Origin: Amia ocellicauda
Lineage: Eukaryota; Chordata; Actinopteri; Amiiformes; Amiidae
Length of the DNA: 64,000 nucleotides
Reading direction: 5' to 3'
Assembly (NCBI RefSeq): GCF_036373705.1
Contig: NC_089869.1
Span: 14,271,676 to 14,335,675, forward strand
Under the pieces are notes generated by a model. That model was not told the DNA's origin. It worked only from the letters and a program-made list of their open reading frames with translations, and ran no database searches. How positions within the stretch are numbered: the first letter of the stretch is position 1; the number at the start of each line of letters is the position of its first letter. Made by a program: the position numbers and the translations under genes. Below, in pieces: positions 46,001 to 57,800 of this stretch.

Positions 46001-49000
46001 TAGCCAGCTAGATGTCATGTCTAAATTTAAGACTGTAAATTATGTATAAGACATGGAAACGAACAAACAATCCATTTATAAATTTAAACCATCATCCTAC
46101 AGTCAAATTAGATCAGTTTGGTTGCACCTGGGGATCACTGTTCTAGATATATGGGGTGTTTCTACAAGTCTGGAAACCACCATCTGCAAGGTCACTTCAG
46201 GACTAAACTTGACAATAAGAACTGCCCAAGACACGTTGTGAAAGAATTTGGTCACTGAAGATTTCAGAAGTGATGTGTCTTGCTCAGATTGGAGAGATCT
46301 TAGGGGAAGTCTGCTGGAAGGAGCCCCAGGGTCAGGGTGAAGTAAGGATTCCCTTATCTAATCTGCAAGTGATGAACTTCAAAGACCAACAGATGGAGTG
46401 AGTTCAGGAGGGGAAATATTCAAAGATGAATGGTTAGAAAGAGCCCAAAGTAGAAAGATCTTGTCTGAGAAAAGTTAGGCCTCGAGTTTCCCTGCTATAA
46501 TATAAAAAAGGGTATAACAAGTGTCCACATTTGTGTGAAACAAAGAAACCCAATCCTTTACTGAAGTCAGTATTTTTGCTGTCTGAATTATCGTGAACTT
46601 TTTTTTGTAGGTCTTTGAATTAATGCATCACTTTCTATCAATTAAAAAAAAACAAGGGATAATCATTTTAATTCTGGTTTTCCCATACCATTACTTTATT
46701 TTGTAAGCACTGTGTTCTTCAGAAACGGTTGGCTTATGACGGTCACTCTACCGTTCAAACGTTTCTCCTTGCAAAAAGAGAGGCGGGAGAGATCTAAGGA
46801 GAGATTAGATCTGAGAAAGGAAATGCAAACAGATCGGGCTGTCGTGATGCCGCTGTCTGTTTGTTGTCTTTGAATGCAACATTAGGTTCCTAAAGCCCTT
46901 TGAAGAGGTTTGTGTTAGGGAGACGGATTTGCTGATACGCGGTGTGAGGCAGCCCCTGGCAACGTATACTCTGTATGGGCCAGCAGGAGCGGAACAGAGG
47001 GCACACGCCACAACGGCATCGCTGTTTACTCAGGTGCGGTCCTCTGGCCGTTGACAGGCATTGTGCCAAACAGGACAGACCCACTAGACTTATTGACTCA
47101 TCTCTTCACTGCCGAATAACTGGGGGAAACCTGCTGAAGTGCAAGGGATAAAACCGTGTAGAGAAATAGAGTTTGACTTCCAATACACCAAGGTCATCTT
47201 CAACATAACTGGCAAGCAGCTCAATTCTGCAGATCTTTCCCCTTCTGATCTGTGTGCTGTGACTGCCGAGCCAAACCGAGGGAAATCAATCATATTATTC
47301 GGCGTATGAACTCATTTATGCACTCCTCCAACTGGATGTGAGCTATGCCTTCGCTCTCAAGGGCTGGCGTTATCTGATTCAGGCCCTGCAGAAAGGAGAG
47401 CAGTCGGTGATAGAGAAAGGGAGAGTGAGTGAAGCGAAGCGAGGAGGTTTTGGGCCTAGCGGTGAGGTCTCGAATGAAATTGCTGGCTAGTTTAATCAGT
47501 GGGGCATTGGAGTACAAAGCAAGGTGCCGACTGATTGAAACCCTCCCCGATAGAGCTGGGAGTCTTTCTGAATCAGGGCATGTTGCAGCGGCTCCCCCTG
47601 CAGAAACCCCCCCAGGAAGAATGGCTAGGCCTTTCAGTGGTGTTGTAGCATGGCAATGACACATGAGTGCACACCAAAAGGAAAATGACATTCCAGGCAA
47701 GTGCCATAACAAAAGCTAGAAAGAGAAGACATGATGCGATATCATCTTTACTGCATTTGAAGGTTTCAAAAAGAATACCACCCCCCCATTTGAAATGCAT
47801 CTTTTCTGCTCCATCTCTCCTCTATTGCTTTTTTCTCCAGGCAATCCTCTAATGTGTGCTTTGATACGGTTTGATATGATATCTATTACTCTAACCATTT
47901 TTAGTGAAAGTTTCTGATAGACTTGCAGATGAGATAAAATTATCAAGGTTTTTTTTTGTTAGCTAAATAAAGGAATGGATGAATTAGTCAGAATGATGAG
48001 ATCATATGTTGAGATGTAGATTTATTGTCTCATATAGGCTCAATATGCACAACGGCAAGAGTGTACATTCTTTGACCTGAAAGGAAATATCCATGTGGTA
48101 ACCTCTAGTAGGTTTCATCATTACAGAAAGTTAATTGAGCTTAAAATGCAAAATACTATACTAAGGTGCACCCTTAAATTAAACCTGACATGAAACAACA
48201 GGGAAAATGAAAAGAATAACACACTGGCTGCTTCTCAGATTCAACTGCATCAGGTGTATACTATATCATTACAAAAGCACGCCTGTATCAACAATAACTA
48301 ATTGTCATTAGTATTTTCCCAAAATGTAAAATAATATCCATGACTTTCTCTTCATTTGAATAACCACAGAAAGTGGTTCTTGACTTGAATTAGAAACTCT
48401 TTCAGAGCCTTTATACTCAGTCTCAAAATCAGCTGAGCAAACCAAGATGGATACGTTTAGGAATCATTGTTGGGTTACAATAGGTTTAGTTTAATGAGCA
48501 ATATCTATTAATCCTATGAGTGACTGGAAAACATTGATTCAAATGAAGGGTGTGAATACTTTCACCTCTCAGAGGCAGTTGCTGGGACTACATGGCAGTC
48601 TGAGCATCTTTGAAAACCATCATCAAAAACCTCACAGCAGTCTCATAAAAGGAAATGTCCAAATCAAACTTCAGATCAGTAAATACAGAATAAAACCTGC
48701 AGACACAAAATGCATACCAAGAGGGAAACCAGTTGCATTGCATTTTATAAATGTCCAAGCAGCTGGGTGAAATGCCATGAATCTTTCTTACAAAATAAAA
48801 AACACTGGCAGAAATATAATCGGCAAAGTCACACACAATTATCAAACCCACTGTACAGCTACACCCAATATAACCACACAATTGTAAGCATTTTTGCAGA
48901 AAACATTTAAAATATATGAAGGTATTTTGTATTGTTAAATTGCTGCTTTATAATTAAGATATAGAACAGTTCAGTATACATTAACCCATGTCTATTAGTT

Positions 49001-49744
49001 AGAGCTTGGTGAGGGTATGCTACATTATAAGAGTAAGCTAGCATCCCCTGTCTCTCTTAGACATAGACGAGTGCTCTCGGGGCCTCAGCGAGTGCAATCA
49101 GAAATGTCTCAACACTCAGGGGTCCTTCTCCTGTCACTGCCATCCCGGGTACAGACTCACTGTGTCTGGCCAATGTGTGGGTGAGTTGGCCATTTTATTT
49201 CCAATAATATTCTATGAGGTATTCCACATGCTGTCCCATGACAACTTGAAAAAAAATGAGATCATGAGGTGTTTAATTAAGAAAACTGTAATGTAAACAT
49301 ACAGGAGACTGAGGTAAAATTACATTTGCATTAAAGTCATATTAGCTTATTTTACCACCAGCACAAACTGAGATCAAAACACCCAGGCACTTTCCTGTGA
49401 ATTTGCTCTTGCCTGAAGGTACAGGTAGATAACAAAAAACCATTTAAACAGAGCAGAACAGATTTCTTTTTGTTAGTTTTGTGGACTAGCTTTAATAAAC
49501 CACAGTCAACTCTATCATACACAAATGATTGCTACCCTGTGTTTTTCGCCTCCACTAGTGAGGCTATCAACATATGGGCTGATGACGTGTTCTCTGTGTA
49601 TGTGCCGTTTCAGATGTGGACGAGTGTCAGGAGCAGGCCGGAGCGTGTGAGCATGTCTGCCACAATGAGCGCGGTTCCTTCCACTGCCACTGTCACCCAG
49701 GCTTCAATCTGGCCAACGACCAGCGCCGATGCCAGAGAGCCTAG
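23725..49744 (+). CDS. CRTAC1: CRTAC1 (cartilage acidic protein 1 / LOTUS), 15 coding exons, EGF-terminated form
   Basis: Joining the fifteen exons listed separately gives 680 codons including the stop, with every junction GT/AG and phase-consistent. Domains: signal peptide (about 1-17); FG-GAP/VCBS-like repeats with calcium-binding D-x-D-G-D-G loops at about 52-58 (DVDGDGD), 111-116 (DIDGDG), 289-294 (DFNRDG), 342-347 (DFDNDN) and 401-406 (DFDGDG); ASPIC/UnbV domain (about 435-515); three six-cysteine calcium-binding EGF domains (about 549-596, 597-636, 637-677) starting DKDEC, DIDEC and DVDEC. CRTAC1 is a secreted or membrane-associated glycoprotein of cartilage and brain; the LOTUS form antagonises Nogo receptor 1 (family knowledge). 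Human CRTAC1 has one EGF domain as I recall, so the two further EGF exons are notable. Divergent from R3HCC1L, convergent with GOLGA7B. An alternative terminal exon lies at 59622. Confidence 0.95.
25933..26129 (+). CDS. CRTAC1: CRTAC1 exon 2
   Basis: Acceptor gttgttgttcag and donor TCAG|gtacgc; 197 nt, residues 65-130. It encodes YNGPNLVLKYDR and ALRDRQGNAIGVTACDIDGDG, nearly identical to human. Confidence 0.96.
26866..27002 (+). CDS. CRTAC1: CRTAC1 exon 3
   Basis: Acceptor tcccatgcaag and donor AGAAAG|gtaccc; 137 nt, residues 131-176, encoding TYSDKLFKFRNGRFEDLLSD and ending GRSVACVDRK. Confidence 0.96.
31252..31408 (+). CDS. CRTAC1: CRTAC1 exon 4
   Basis: Acceptor ctctctcttgcag and donor CACAG|gtggat; 157 nt, residues 177-228, encoding GTGRYSIYIANYASGNVG and a following EAGVNKFTG. 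Confidence 0.96.
32262..32345 (+). repeat. Possible tRNA-derived SINE head
   Basis: GATGGCTCAGG near 32262 resembles an A box, and GTTCGAATCC (32325-32334) fits the RNA polymerase III B box. Spacing and orientation fit a tRNA-derived SINE. The cloverleaf is degenerate, so an active tRNA is unlikely. The end of the element was not found. Confidence 0.35.
33174..33308 (+). CDS. CRTAC1: CRTAC1 exon 5
   Basis: Acceptor tcatatgcag and donor GCAG|gtgggt; 135 nt, residues 229-273, encoding GGRGVVVGPIVS, SDIFCDNEYGANFLF and NNGDGTFTDVA. Confidence 0.96.
34295..34440 (+). CDS. CRTAC1: CRTAC1 exon 6
   Basis: Acceptor ctttttgtgacag and donor TTCAAG|gtaagg; 146 nt, residues 274-322, encoding QHGRGVALADFNRDGKTDIV and YGNWNGPHRLFLQ. 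The same core is found in bacterial ASPIC/UnbV proteins. Confidence 0.97.
36515..36651 (+). CDS. CRTAC1: CRTAC1 exon 7
   Basis: Acceptor tctttctctcag and donor TTCAG|gtcagt; 137 nt, residues 323-367, encoding MPSPVRTVIVADFDNDNELE and VFFNNIAYRG. Confidence 0.97.
37457..37539 (+). CDS. CRTAC1: CRTAC1 exon 8
   Basis: Acceptor catgtctcttcag and donor GACGG|gtgagt; 83 nt, residues 368-395, encoding RREHADPLIEE and AAEPEGRGTG. Confidence 0.94.
38295..38395 (+). CDS. CRTAC1: CRTAC1 exon 9
   Basis: Acceptor tgctgtgctgcag and donor AACCCG|gtaagt; 101 nt, residues 396-429, encoding AVVTDFDGDGRLDLLVSHGE and AQPLSVFK. Confidence 0.96.
38576..38744 (+). CDS. CRTAC1: CRTAC1 exon 10: ASPIC/UnbV domain, first part
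   Basis: Acceptor ctctccccccacacag and donor GTCG|gtaagg; 169 nt, residues 430-485, encoding NNWLRVIPRTQFGAFARGAK and IIDGGSGYLCEMEPVAHFG. Confidence 0.97.
41120..41265 (+). CDS. CRTAC1: CRTAC1 exon 11: ASPIC/UnbV domain, second part
   Basis: Acceptor tggtccacag and donor ATTGAG|gtaggc; 146 nt, residues 486-534, encoding VEVYWPDGHSVARPLEAGEM and NSLLEISYPK. The last third is variable and acidic. Confidence 0.94.
41598..41640 (+). CDS. CRTAC1: CRTAC1 exon 12 (43-nt micro-exon)
   Basis: Acceptor ttgttgtctttcag and donor GTACAG|gtaagc, encoding CGNGFIANENGRCT (human CGQGFSQQENGHCM). Confidence 0.93.
42389..42532 (+). CDS. CRTAC1: CRTAC1 exon 13: first calcium-binding EGF domain
   Basis: Acceptor tgtctcccccag and donor GTGTGG|gtaagt; 144 nt, phase 1 to 1, residues 549-596. 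Six cysteines, with DKDEC at the start and VCINTYGAFKC in the middle. Corresponds to the single EGF domain of human CRTAC1. Confidence 0.96.
43003..43043. repeat. (CT)n microsatellite
   Basis: About twenty CT units. Confidence 0.97.
43372..43392. repeat. Short (GAA)n tract
   Basis: Seven GAA units. Confidence 0.9.
49061..49180 (+). CDS. CRTAC1: CRTAC1 exon 14: second calcium-binding EGF domain
   Basis: Acceptor gtctctcttag and donor GTGTGG|gtgagt; exactly 120 nt, phase 1 to 1, residues 597-636. It encodes DIDECSRGLSECNQKC and a following SFSCHCHPGYRL, six cysteines. A symmetric exon like this can be skipped without changing frame. Confidence 0.93.
49614..49744 (+). CDS. CRTAC1: CRTAC1 exon 15: third EGF domain with stop
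   Basis: Acceptor gtgccgtttcag, phase 1. It encodes DVDECQEQAGACEHVC and a following SFHCHCHPGFNL, six cysteines. TAG lies at 49742-49744, three residues after the last cysteine. No hydrophobic tail or GPI-type signal follows, so this form is predicted to be soluble. Confidence 0.92.
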
Positions 49745-50146
49745 GGTGCTAACTGTGCACCTCAGCTCTGTCTCTCCCAGCTGCAGAGATATTGCCATGC
49801 CTGCATCTCTTTCTAGATCAAACTCAAGAGAGACACCCAATACAGGTGATGGTCAACCTTCTTTAGCTTTTAGGATAAATAGATCCACTAATATTAGGAT
49901 CCGAGTGTCTGAAAGGCACACTGGACAAGTCCTGAGCTGCTTGTGCAGACTGTCACCCCTTCCCATCTTAACTTCAGTGTGTACTGTGTTGGTCTTTCAG
50001 TGGTTACCGAAAATGATGAAAAGACTGATTGATTGGTATTGTTCTGCAATGAGTTGAAACGGAGGTGTTTCAACTTTAAACTTCAAACAAATGATACATA
50101 AAATACAAATAGTATTTCAGCGGTTACTGAAAATCTCATGTGCTCT

Positions 50147-50152
50147 AATAAA
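50147..50152 (+). promoter_or_regulatory. Poly(A) signal of the EGF-terminated CRTAC1 form
   Basis: AATAAA about 400 nt beyond the stop at 49744. The short 3' UTR would be 49745 to about 50170. Confidence 0.6.
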
Positions 50153-50690
50153 TCTCTATTATCATCTATACGTGAGTGTCCTTCATCTCTTCACAGCAGC
50201 TTGTATAGAGTTGTCAATCCATGGGTTACTGGAGGTTTAATGATAGGGCATAATGGCTTTAAGAACTACGATCTAAAACTAAGCTAGCACAATCTTAGTC
50301 TGAACTAATATATACTAATATATAATACTAATCATGGTAGTGTAAATATAAAAATAAACTTAAACCAATAAACAAATGCACATTCATTCAAGCACAAACC
50401 TCTAGAATTACAAAAATAAAATGTATTTCCATAAACTACGCTACGTACCATTCTAAAATATAGATACATCATGTGTTGCTTTTCGCTATAAATATAAGAA
50501 AGTGGCATTTGAAAGCCGTTTTTTTGGGTACACTGCCAAGAAAGCCCAATCAGGAAGTGTTTTCGTCAGTAACGTCACCTACTAAACATCACCAGTAACA
50601 AAACGCGCAGGATTTAAAATACAATATTATTATTAGATCTGATATAAATAAAAAAATATATACTTGGCACTTCATAAGATAAAGCACAAA

Positions 50691-50749
<59 letters not shown>
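50691..50749. repeat. (TAA)n microsatellite
   Basis: About nineteen units. Confidence 0.97.
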
Positions 50750-50754
<5 letters not shown>

Positions 50755-51235
50755 TCTGATACTTAATTTATCCTAAATTTTATCTGGGTAGAAAGTCACT
50801 TCAGCATAAACAAAGCTCTTATAGCTGTTACACTGTTGCCCCTCCTTCCAAATGTAATTGAATGAATCTTCTAATATATTTGAAGAAATCCAGAAAAATA
50901 CAGATAAAAAGTGAAAGAATACTCACCAACAAGATGCTATTTTGTCTCCATGTGGCACCAGAGATATATCACAGGTGTTTCCAACAGTGGAACACACTTC
51001 CTTTTCCTGTTTACCTACTGAGTGTGTCAGGGAAACAAGCCCCTAAACAAGTACAGTTGAAATTGTTATATTTGACTCTCTGTAGCGAGAAATGTTTTGA
51101 TTTTAAGCACCACAATGACTTTTCTAATTTGAACATATAATTTAAACATTATGATGCTTTTTGGATTAACATTACAATCATTTCCTTTCTGCATTCATCA
51201 GGAGTCCAGTCCTAAACCAAATACACTTTATTCTC

Positions 51236-51238
<3 letters not shown>

Positions 51239-51287
<49 letters not shown>
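51239..51287. repeat. (TAA)n microsatellite
   Basis: About sixteen units, 0.5 kb from the previous one. Confidence 0.97.
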
Positions 51288-51288
<1 letters not shown>

Positions 51289-51778
51289 CTTTTGTACTGT
51301 AATAAATGGCTCTAAATGTTTCCAGAGTATAATAGCACCTTCTTAAACACAACATGATGGTAGCGTTCAAGAAGCTGTTATGATAATGATGATGATGATT
51401 ATTATTATTAAGCATTATTATCTAGCTTGTTTGAATGAAATGTATACACATATTTTGCTCTTGCTAAATATCACTTATATCACATAGAGGTGTTTTCTGT
51501 TCATGCTTTTAATAAAGGAGACAGAATACTGGCCCACAATCCCGCTGGAATCTCCTCCAGCAGGTGAAGAACGCCTGACAGTGGCCTGCTTGGCAAAAAG
51601 TTCAGAAGCTGGAGGCGGCCAGTCACTCCAGCTGTGGAAATGTGTGGTAGCCGGCAGATTAGAAAAGGATGTGCCTCCGTTTCCATCAATAGAAATGAGA
51701 AGGAGCTGTTTCAGTTTGACTTCTCTCTGAAGAAGGGGCTCTGTTTCTCTTACCTCAGGCATGACACGGCTTTGGTCT

Positions 51779-51780
<2 letters not shown>

Positions 51781-51810
<30 letters not shown>
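51781..51810. repeat. (TG)n microsatellite
   Basis: Fifteen TG units. Confidence 0.97.
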
Positions 51811-51813
<3 letters not shown>

Positions 51814-54800
51814 CGGTGGGTGGGGGGGGTAATCGCGACAGATGCTTAAAGGCCAGGCCAGGTGATGCATTCAGAGAGTTGGGCTGCAGCTGAGAGCCGC
51901 GAGCTGGGCCAGATAACTGGAACAAAACCTCCCTTGTACAACAGAAATGGAAACTCTCAGCAAACACCATGAAAGCAGAGCCTGACCTTTCTGCACAGGT
52001 GTTGTGTCATTAGTATAACTTTTTGGTGTTTTCTTAAACACTCCCGAATTTGTTAAGCTCCATGGTTGGTGAAGGCTTATCTTTACTGGGAATATGAAAG
52101 GGCCCTGATTGATGCATGGGTTGCACTTTCTATTCTGATAATCCTACAATAACAACGTTTTTTTTTTTTTACCCCTACTTTGATGAATTAGCCACTTATA
52201 AAAGGCTGCTGCAGCAACAGTGACTATAGCCTTCACACTAGGTGCTTCTGTGCCAAAACCACCTGTTGTTATCTGTGTATTGAGGACCTGTGATAGGAAT
52301 GCATTTGAGCATATCACATTAAACCATTTTAGTCCCTCAAGGTGGCACTAACATCTAAAACAATATTGTTTTATGAACTGAAGCTGAAACCATATTTCAT
52401 TCTGAAGGACTCTGCATATGCAATGCAAATGCATGTACTAACAGTAAAATAAGAGGTGACAATGGGGCATCACTTTAAATTATTTCCACTTTCAGGCACA
52501 AGCCTTATAAATAAATATCAGCACTAGATATTGGTCTCCTGATTCCTTAAACCCAATTCACAAAGGATTCCTAGGGCTCAGGAATGACTGAATTCCTCTC
52601 CAACCATCAATCATCATTTGACATTCAAATGTATCCACTCTTGAATTTCCACTAATTTAACACCGGTTCAATTTGGTAACCAGTAATACTGGCTATGGTA
52701 ACATATCTTCACCCAGTGCTGAGGGGACTACAAGTCATTACCAAGAAGGTTTTAATCTTTATTAATAGGCAATACCTGTGTCAGTGCTTCCAAACTGAAT
52801 TCCACCAAACAGCGTTTACAGGTCTGCATTTGACAGCCCCATCTCATTCATGCTGTGCAATAGCTTATTTTCAGCTAACATGATCTGGTCACCTACTTTT
52901 AATTTATGATTTTGTTTAACGTCCTGAAACACCCTTGCACAACCAGCCATCATACCTCACTCCTCGCTCCATATATCTTGTTAATGCAGAAAATGAATCA
53001 TCTCTTTGAATCAAGTTGAAAAGGATATATTTTTATTTGATTTATTTGGTGCTAGTTTCTTTCTCCTCATTTCTTTTTCTCCATTAAAATCTCTTTGTGG
53101 CAGACAGGAAGATTTATACTGAAGCCTCTGTTAATGTGAGAAACCCCTTAATTAAATCGCTAAACTAAGGAGCCATTGTGTGGGCTGGTTAATGGTGCTG
53201 GTGTTTACTGAGTCACGCATCCCCGATCTGACCATTTGATAAGGCAGTTTGGTGACTCTCTGTAACAGTACATTCCCACTGTGCTCCTCGGTTTATGGTC
53301 GTAGTGTTGCACTGTGTGTTTACCTTCTTAATGGACCACATTTAGGCAAAAGAAATGGAACAAACTATGTAAATATTTGGTAACAATATATTTAATCTTG
53401 AACCGACCCAAAACTTAGGAGCTTTTTTCCTACCGCAAAATTGAACAATGTATGCAGAAAAAGAGAAATGCATCATAGCTGCCTCTCTTACTGAAGAGTG
53501 TATATTCCCTGTAGGTCTGTATAATATCATGACTTGACATGACTATAAAAGAAGCAAATATAAAGAGGAACCTTCATGGGCATTGCTTTTGAAATATAAT
53601 CACTCTGCAATGTGCAGATGGTAAAGATGAGGTATGTTCCAAAGACCTGCCATGTGACTACAATTTTGGCTCTTTTTTTATTTTGGTGTGTTTGGTTTGA
53701 GTACCCATCACTCTCACACACATGCAAACACACACATTCACTGGCGATGAAGTCAGTGGCTGTCTGGGCAGGTGATGAGAGACGGACTGTGCGTCAGTCT
53801 TATCTGATCTGACACACACGGTCCGGACTGCCTCCAGCAGCCAGGCGCGTCACCCTCACACCCCGGCACTGAAACAGGAGCTGCCAGGACGGCTCGGCCC
53901 TGAGATACAGCAGATTCCCCCGCTGGGACTGGCTACCATAGAAGGGTAGGAAGGTTTCATTTGACTGGAAATGATTCAACCTCCACATATAAAGTGGTTA
54001 CCATGGTACACTTGCAAGGTCCCTTTTCAGATTTCCCATGATTCTCTAGTGCGTTCTTGATACTTGCACTGTACTCTTCCATCCCACGCCATCCTTTAGC
54101 GGGTGCGATGATACTATGCTATTATTCTGTCATGCTTTAATACCTTTGTTATCTGGCATACCAAGGGGGATCTTTTCACAGAGAGGTATCATGCATGCTG
54201 CTATTCTTCATTAAGAAACTGAATCTACAGCCCCAGTCTTCCCAGTGGGGAATTCATCTACTATGGAGTGGGCAATTCATGGATAGGGAAAAATCTCACT
54301 CAATCACTCAATAGTAAAGAAAATCTAACTTTTCTCCTGTATACTGCTGCCTGAGACATGAGGAAACTGTTTTATAATAAACAAACTAGTAGAAAAATCA
54401 GCTGCCACTCTAATCTCACTTCTATCAAGGAAGTTTTGGTGTATTTCTTCTATAAGGTAAGCAGAGTATGTTTTCACAACAATAATTTAATGTATGTAAT
54501 GCTTTTGTCCAAAGGGACGTAAAGCAGAGTGTGTCGTTAAATGCTTTGTGAATGGGCACCTTTGTTTGTGTGTCCCTCTCTCTCTGAAAGGCGCAGTGTT
54601 TCTCTCATTAAGGTCGAGTTTGGCGGAGGTTACCTGTCAATCTCAAGGCTGGGGGGTTAGAGGTCCCGGCTGGCCTGCGCCTGCCCATGTCTCTGGATCG
54701 GCAGCCTCCCCCACACTGGAAAAGCAATAACTGTTATCTGCAGTCCCTGGGCAGAGCACAAAGCTGTCGGATCAAGGATGATTTAATTTCTTTTAAAACA

Positions 54801-57800
54801 GGGGAGCGATTTGTCCCCCCCTTATAATAGCACTTTTGTCTGTGGCTGAGCCTTTCCTATCGCTCCCATCTCGGCGCTGCGTGATCTGGCCCTGAATTGA
54901 GCTTGGGCTCGACTGTGAAGTGTCCCAGGCCGAGAGGCAGCAGGTGCAGGGTGGTGGTGGGCAGTGATGGAGCTCTATCCCACACGCTGGGTCTGTTTTT
55001 GCTATTACTATTACTACTATTACTATTGCTATTTTGCTATTACCAGATACAGCCAACCTTGAAGTCAGCTATGTGACCATCTATATCCAGACATTATAAT
55101 CTTCTCTGTGAGCTACAAACGCATTGACAATGTCGTGCTGTGGAAACACTAACTGAGCTTAGAACATATACAAGTTCCAGAGGGTTTCTTGACCTTAAAC
55201 CCTATTTTGCACTCATAGCGATCTTGCAGGCAGTAGGAACCTTAAAATAAATTAATTTAATGAGAACACTCACATCCACATCACATGCCACACAGAGACC
55301 ACACACCAGTCATCCAAAAATCGATAAAGGAGAGATCTTAAAAAAACGAAAACAAACACAATTTATTTGAAAACATGCTCATGTCAGTAACAGATGCATA
55401 GCAATTGTAAATGTCATTGAATAAGGCGTTGAGACCGCATCACAAATCCAGTTTGATCAATGTTTCGCTGCACAGGCAACATTACATTCAGACTGAAGTC
55501 ACGACACAGCGTTCTGCACAAAACCCAGTGTGAGGACCTGTATGCTTTGAGGGCCTTTGCCGTTTGTAGGAGTCACACGACAGCACTTTCTTTATTCTTT
55601 CCTTGGAAAAGAGTTGTAGCTGCCTAGGAATGCAAGCAAATATATGTTGAGATACTTACTTTAGCTCCATCCATAGTCTTGATTACTCACAACTGATTGC
55701 AGACACTTTGGTTCTGTATTTATTTAATACTATGCTCTACTGCTAGATTAAATCATTAATGCTGTTCCGAAAACGATGTAATTATTCAATGTGAATTCCT
55801 AGGACTTATGGATACAGAAAACTCCTGGTGCTGGAGATACACACATTACTTACTACTGCTGTCCACTGTATCTTATGTATGTGTAAAAATAATTAAGATT
55901 TTTCTGATACTTCCATTCATAATCTTATAATTCATAAATCAACTGCTGCATGGTATCAAAATCAAATCTTCAGTATCTTCTGATTTGGGAACATATAAAA
56001 AATAATCTGAAATGCTGTATTATGTTTTCGGATGTAAATTACATAATTGGAGTCATAAGACAGTCCTGGGACAGTTCAGCAGTAGAGAGCACCGAAACCC
56101 TGCAGCAGTATGGTAGTACTCTGAATTGATTTATGTGCATGTTAAATATCAGAGCCATTATAATTATGTTGGATATGACATTTTTAGAATACATAACAGC
56201 ACCATGTGCAGCAGCAGTAGTCAGGAGCGTGTGTTATGAACACCACTAGATGGTTGTGTAGCCCATCAAATTCTAACCAGTTATTTCTAGGTAGAGCCAC
56301 ATTAAATGGCCAGACTTCTTCTCTGTATACCTGGATGTTTGATATTGATACATGTGCTCACTGTAATGTACATTGACACATCTTTTCTCTGGTTCTCTGG
56401 GGTGAAGAGGCAATGATTTGATCACAGATTTATTTCTTAACCTAATGAATGTTTACTTGTGTGTGTCCCAAAGCTCTTACAACGTATTGCTTCCATTTGG
56501 ACAAACCTGATTTACCATGGAAACAGGATTCACAATTCTGAGCAACATTGAGAGTTATGGGTGGAGCTTACCACAGGTTAATAGCCAATGACTTTAAACT
56601 GTAGAGCGTCACTTTGAATGTCTGCTCCTTGGACTTTTGATAGGGGCCCATTATGTTTTAAGTGTTTTCCAATTCAATTTGAACATTCTGGAATGAGCAA
56701 ATCCAGAATTAACTGAGAACTGTACAACAAGTGAATTTCTCCCCTATGTTTTGAAACAATGCCTTGTCTTAACAATAAATAGAATTTTTTTCAGTTGTGA
56801 AAAATATTACTTGAAACAAAATCACGTGAGCACCATCCAAGAGATTGTACATATTACCAACAACAACAAAAAGGAAACTATACTAGGTTTCTTTACTTCA
56901 ATATCAGTTCACATATTTTCTCATAGTTTCCCCTGTTTCAGACAGGAACACCAGTGAATCCTCAGGAGATTTTCATGTGTTTTAGAAAGTAAGCTCCACC
57001 CTAGGTCTGTTCTTTCTCATCTGTAGGAAGACTTGCTTAATCCCCTTTATATTATGGGTTGCTACATCAATATAATACATTTGCATTAGAAATACAAAAT
57101 TGATCAGACAGTAGAATACAGAAACGTGGTTCCTGAAGAGAAGAGTTGTAGGATACCCTCCCCACATCGTCTGCTTCACAGATCCGTCTCCTAAGTCTCG
57201 CTAGTTCACAATGATTTCATTCAGATGTGAAAACCTCCAGTCATTGTCCAGTTACCCTTGTTATCCCTCATCACAAAATCCTAAACTTCGAATCTCACAC
57301 TTTACAAAATGTTATCCCTCCATGAAGGATGCTGGGTTAGACTCATGGTTATTACTCTGTTATCCCACTATGACTTCTCATTTAAACCAGGCCTACTTGG
57401 CCTCTAACCTTATACTGCCTACTCAGGCCTAACTGCCATCATGACAGAATACACTATGTTGCATAGTCAGTGAGACCAGGCTGTTTTGCTCCTATGCTAG
57501 TTTTGCCCATCGTTCAGATTAGGTCTGCCTGTCCCTCATCTCTCCCACCCACCCCTGTAACCCGTCCCCCTCCCCAATCCCAGGATCCGTGTTAAGGAAG
57601 GGGATTTTTACAGAACAACAATACAAGATTCCCACTCAGTTACAGTACACTCACTGCTGTACAGGAAGGTTTTTCATGCGTTACAGTGCTCATGTACAAT
57701 ATACAACGGCTCAGTGGCAGTTCAGAATCCGTTTGTCAGCCCCAGGCTGGGGATCCACAGGAATGAAACATGAAGGCATCAAGCACAGGAGGCCTTGAGC

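Larger units (their letters stand above)
42533..49060 (+). other. CRTAC1 intron 13 (6.5 kb)
   Basis: Separates the conserved first EGF exon from the two additional ones. It holds a (CT)n tract, a short (GAA)n tract and GC-richer sequence at 46.74-47.66 kb. No recognised exon or mobile element. Confidence 0.6.

Noticed and set aside
49470..50057. A 195-codon plus-strand open frame across the third EGF exon
   Set aside because: It is in a different frame from the EGF domain; the correct frame has all six cysteines and matching splice phase.
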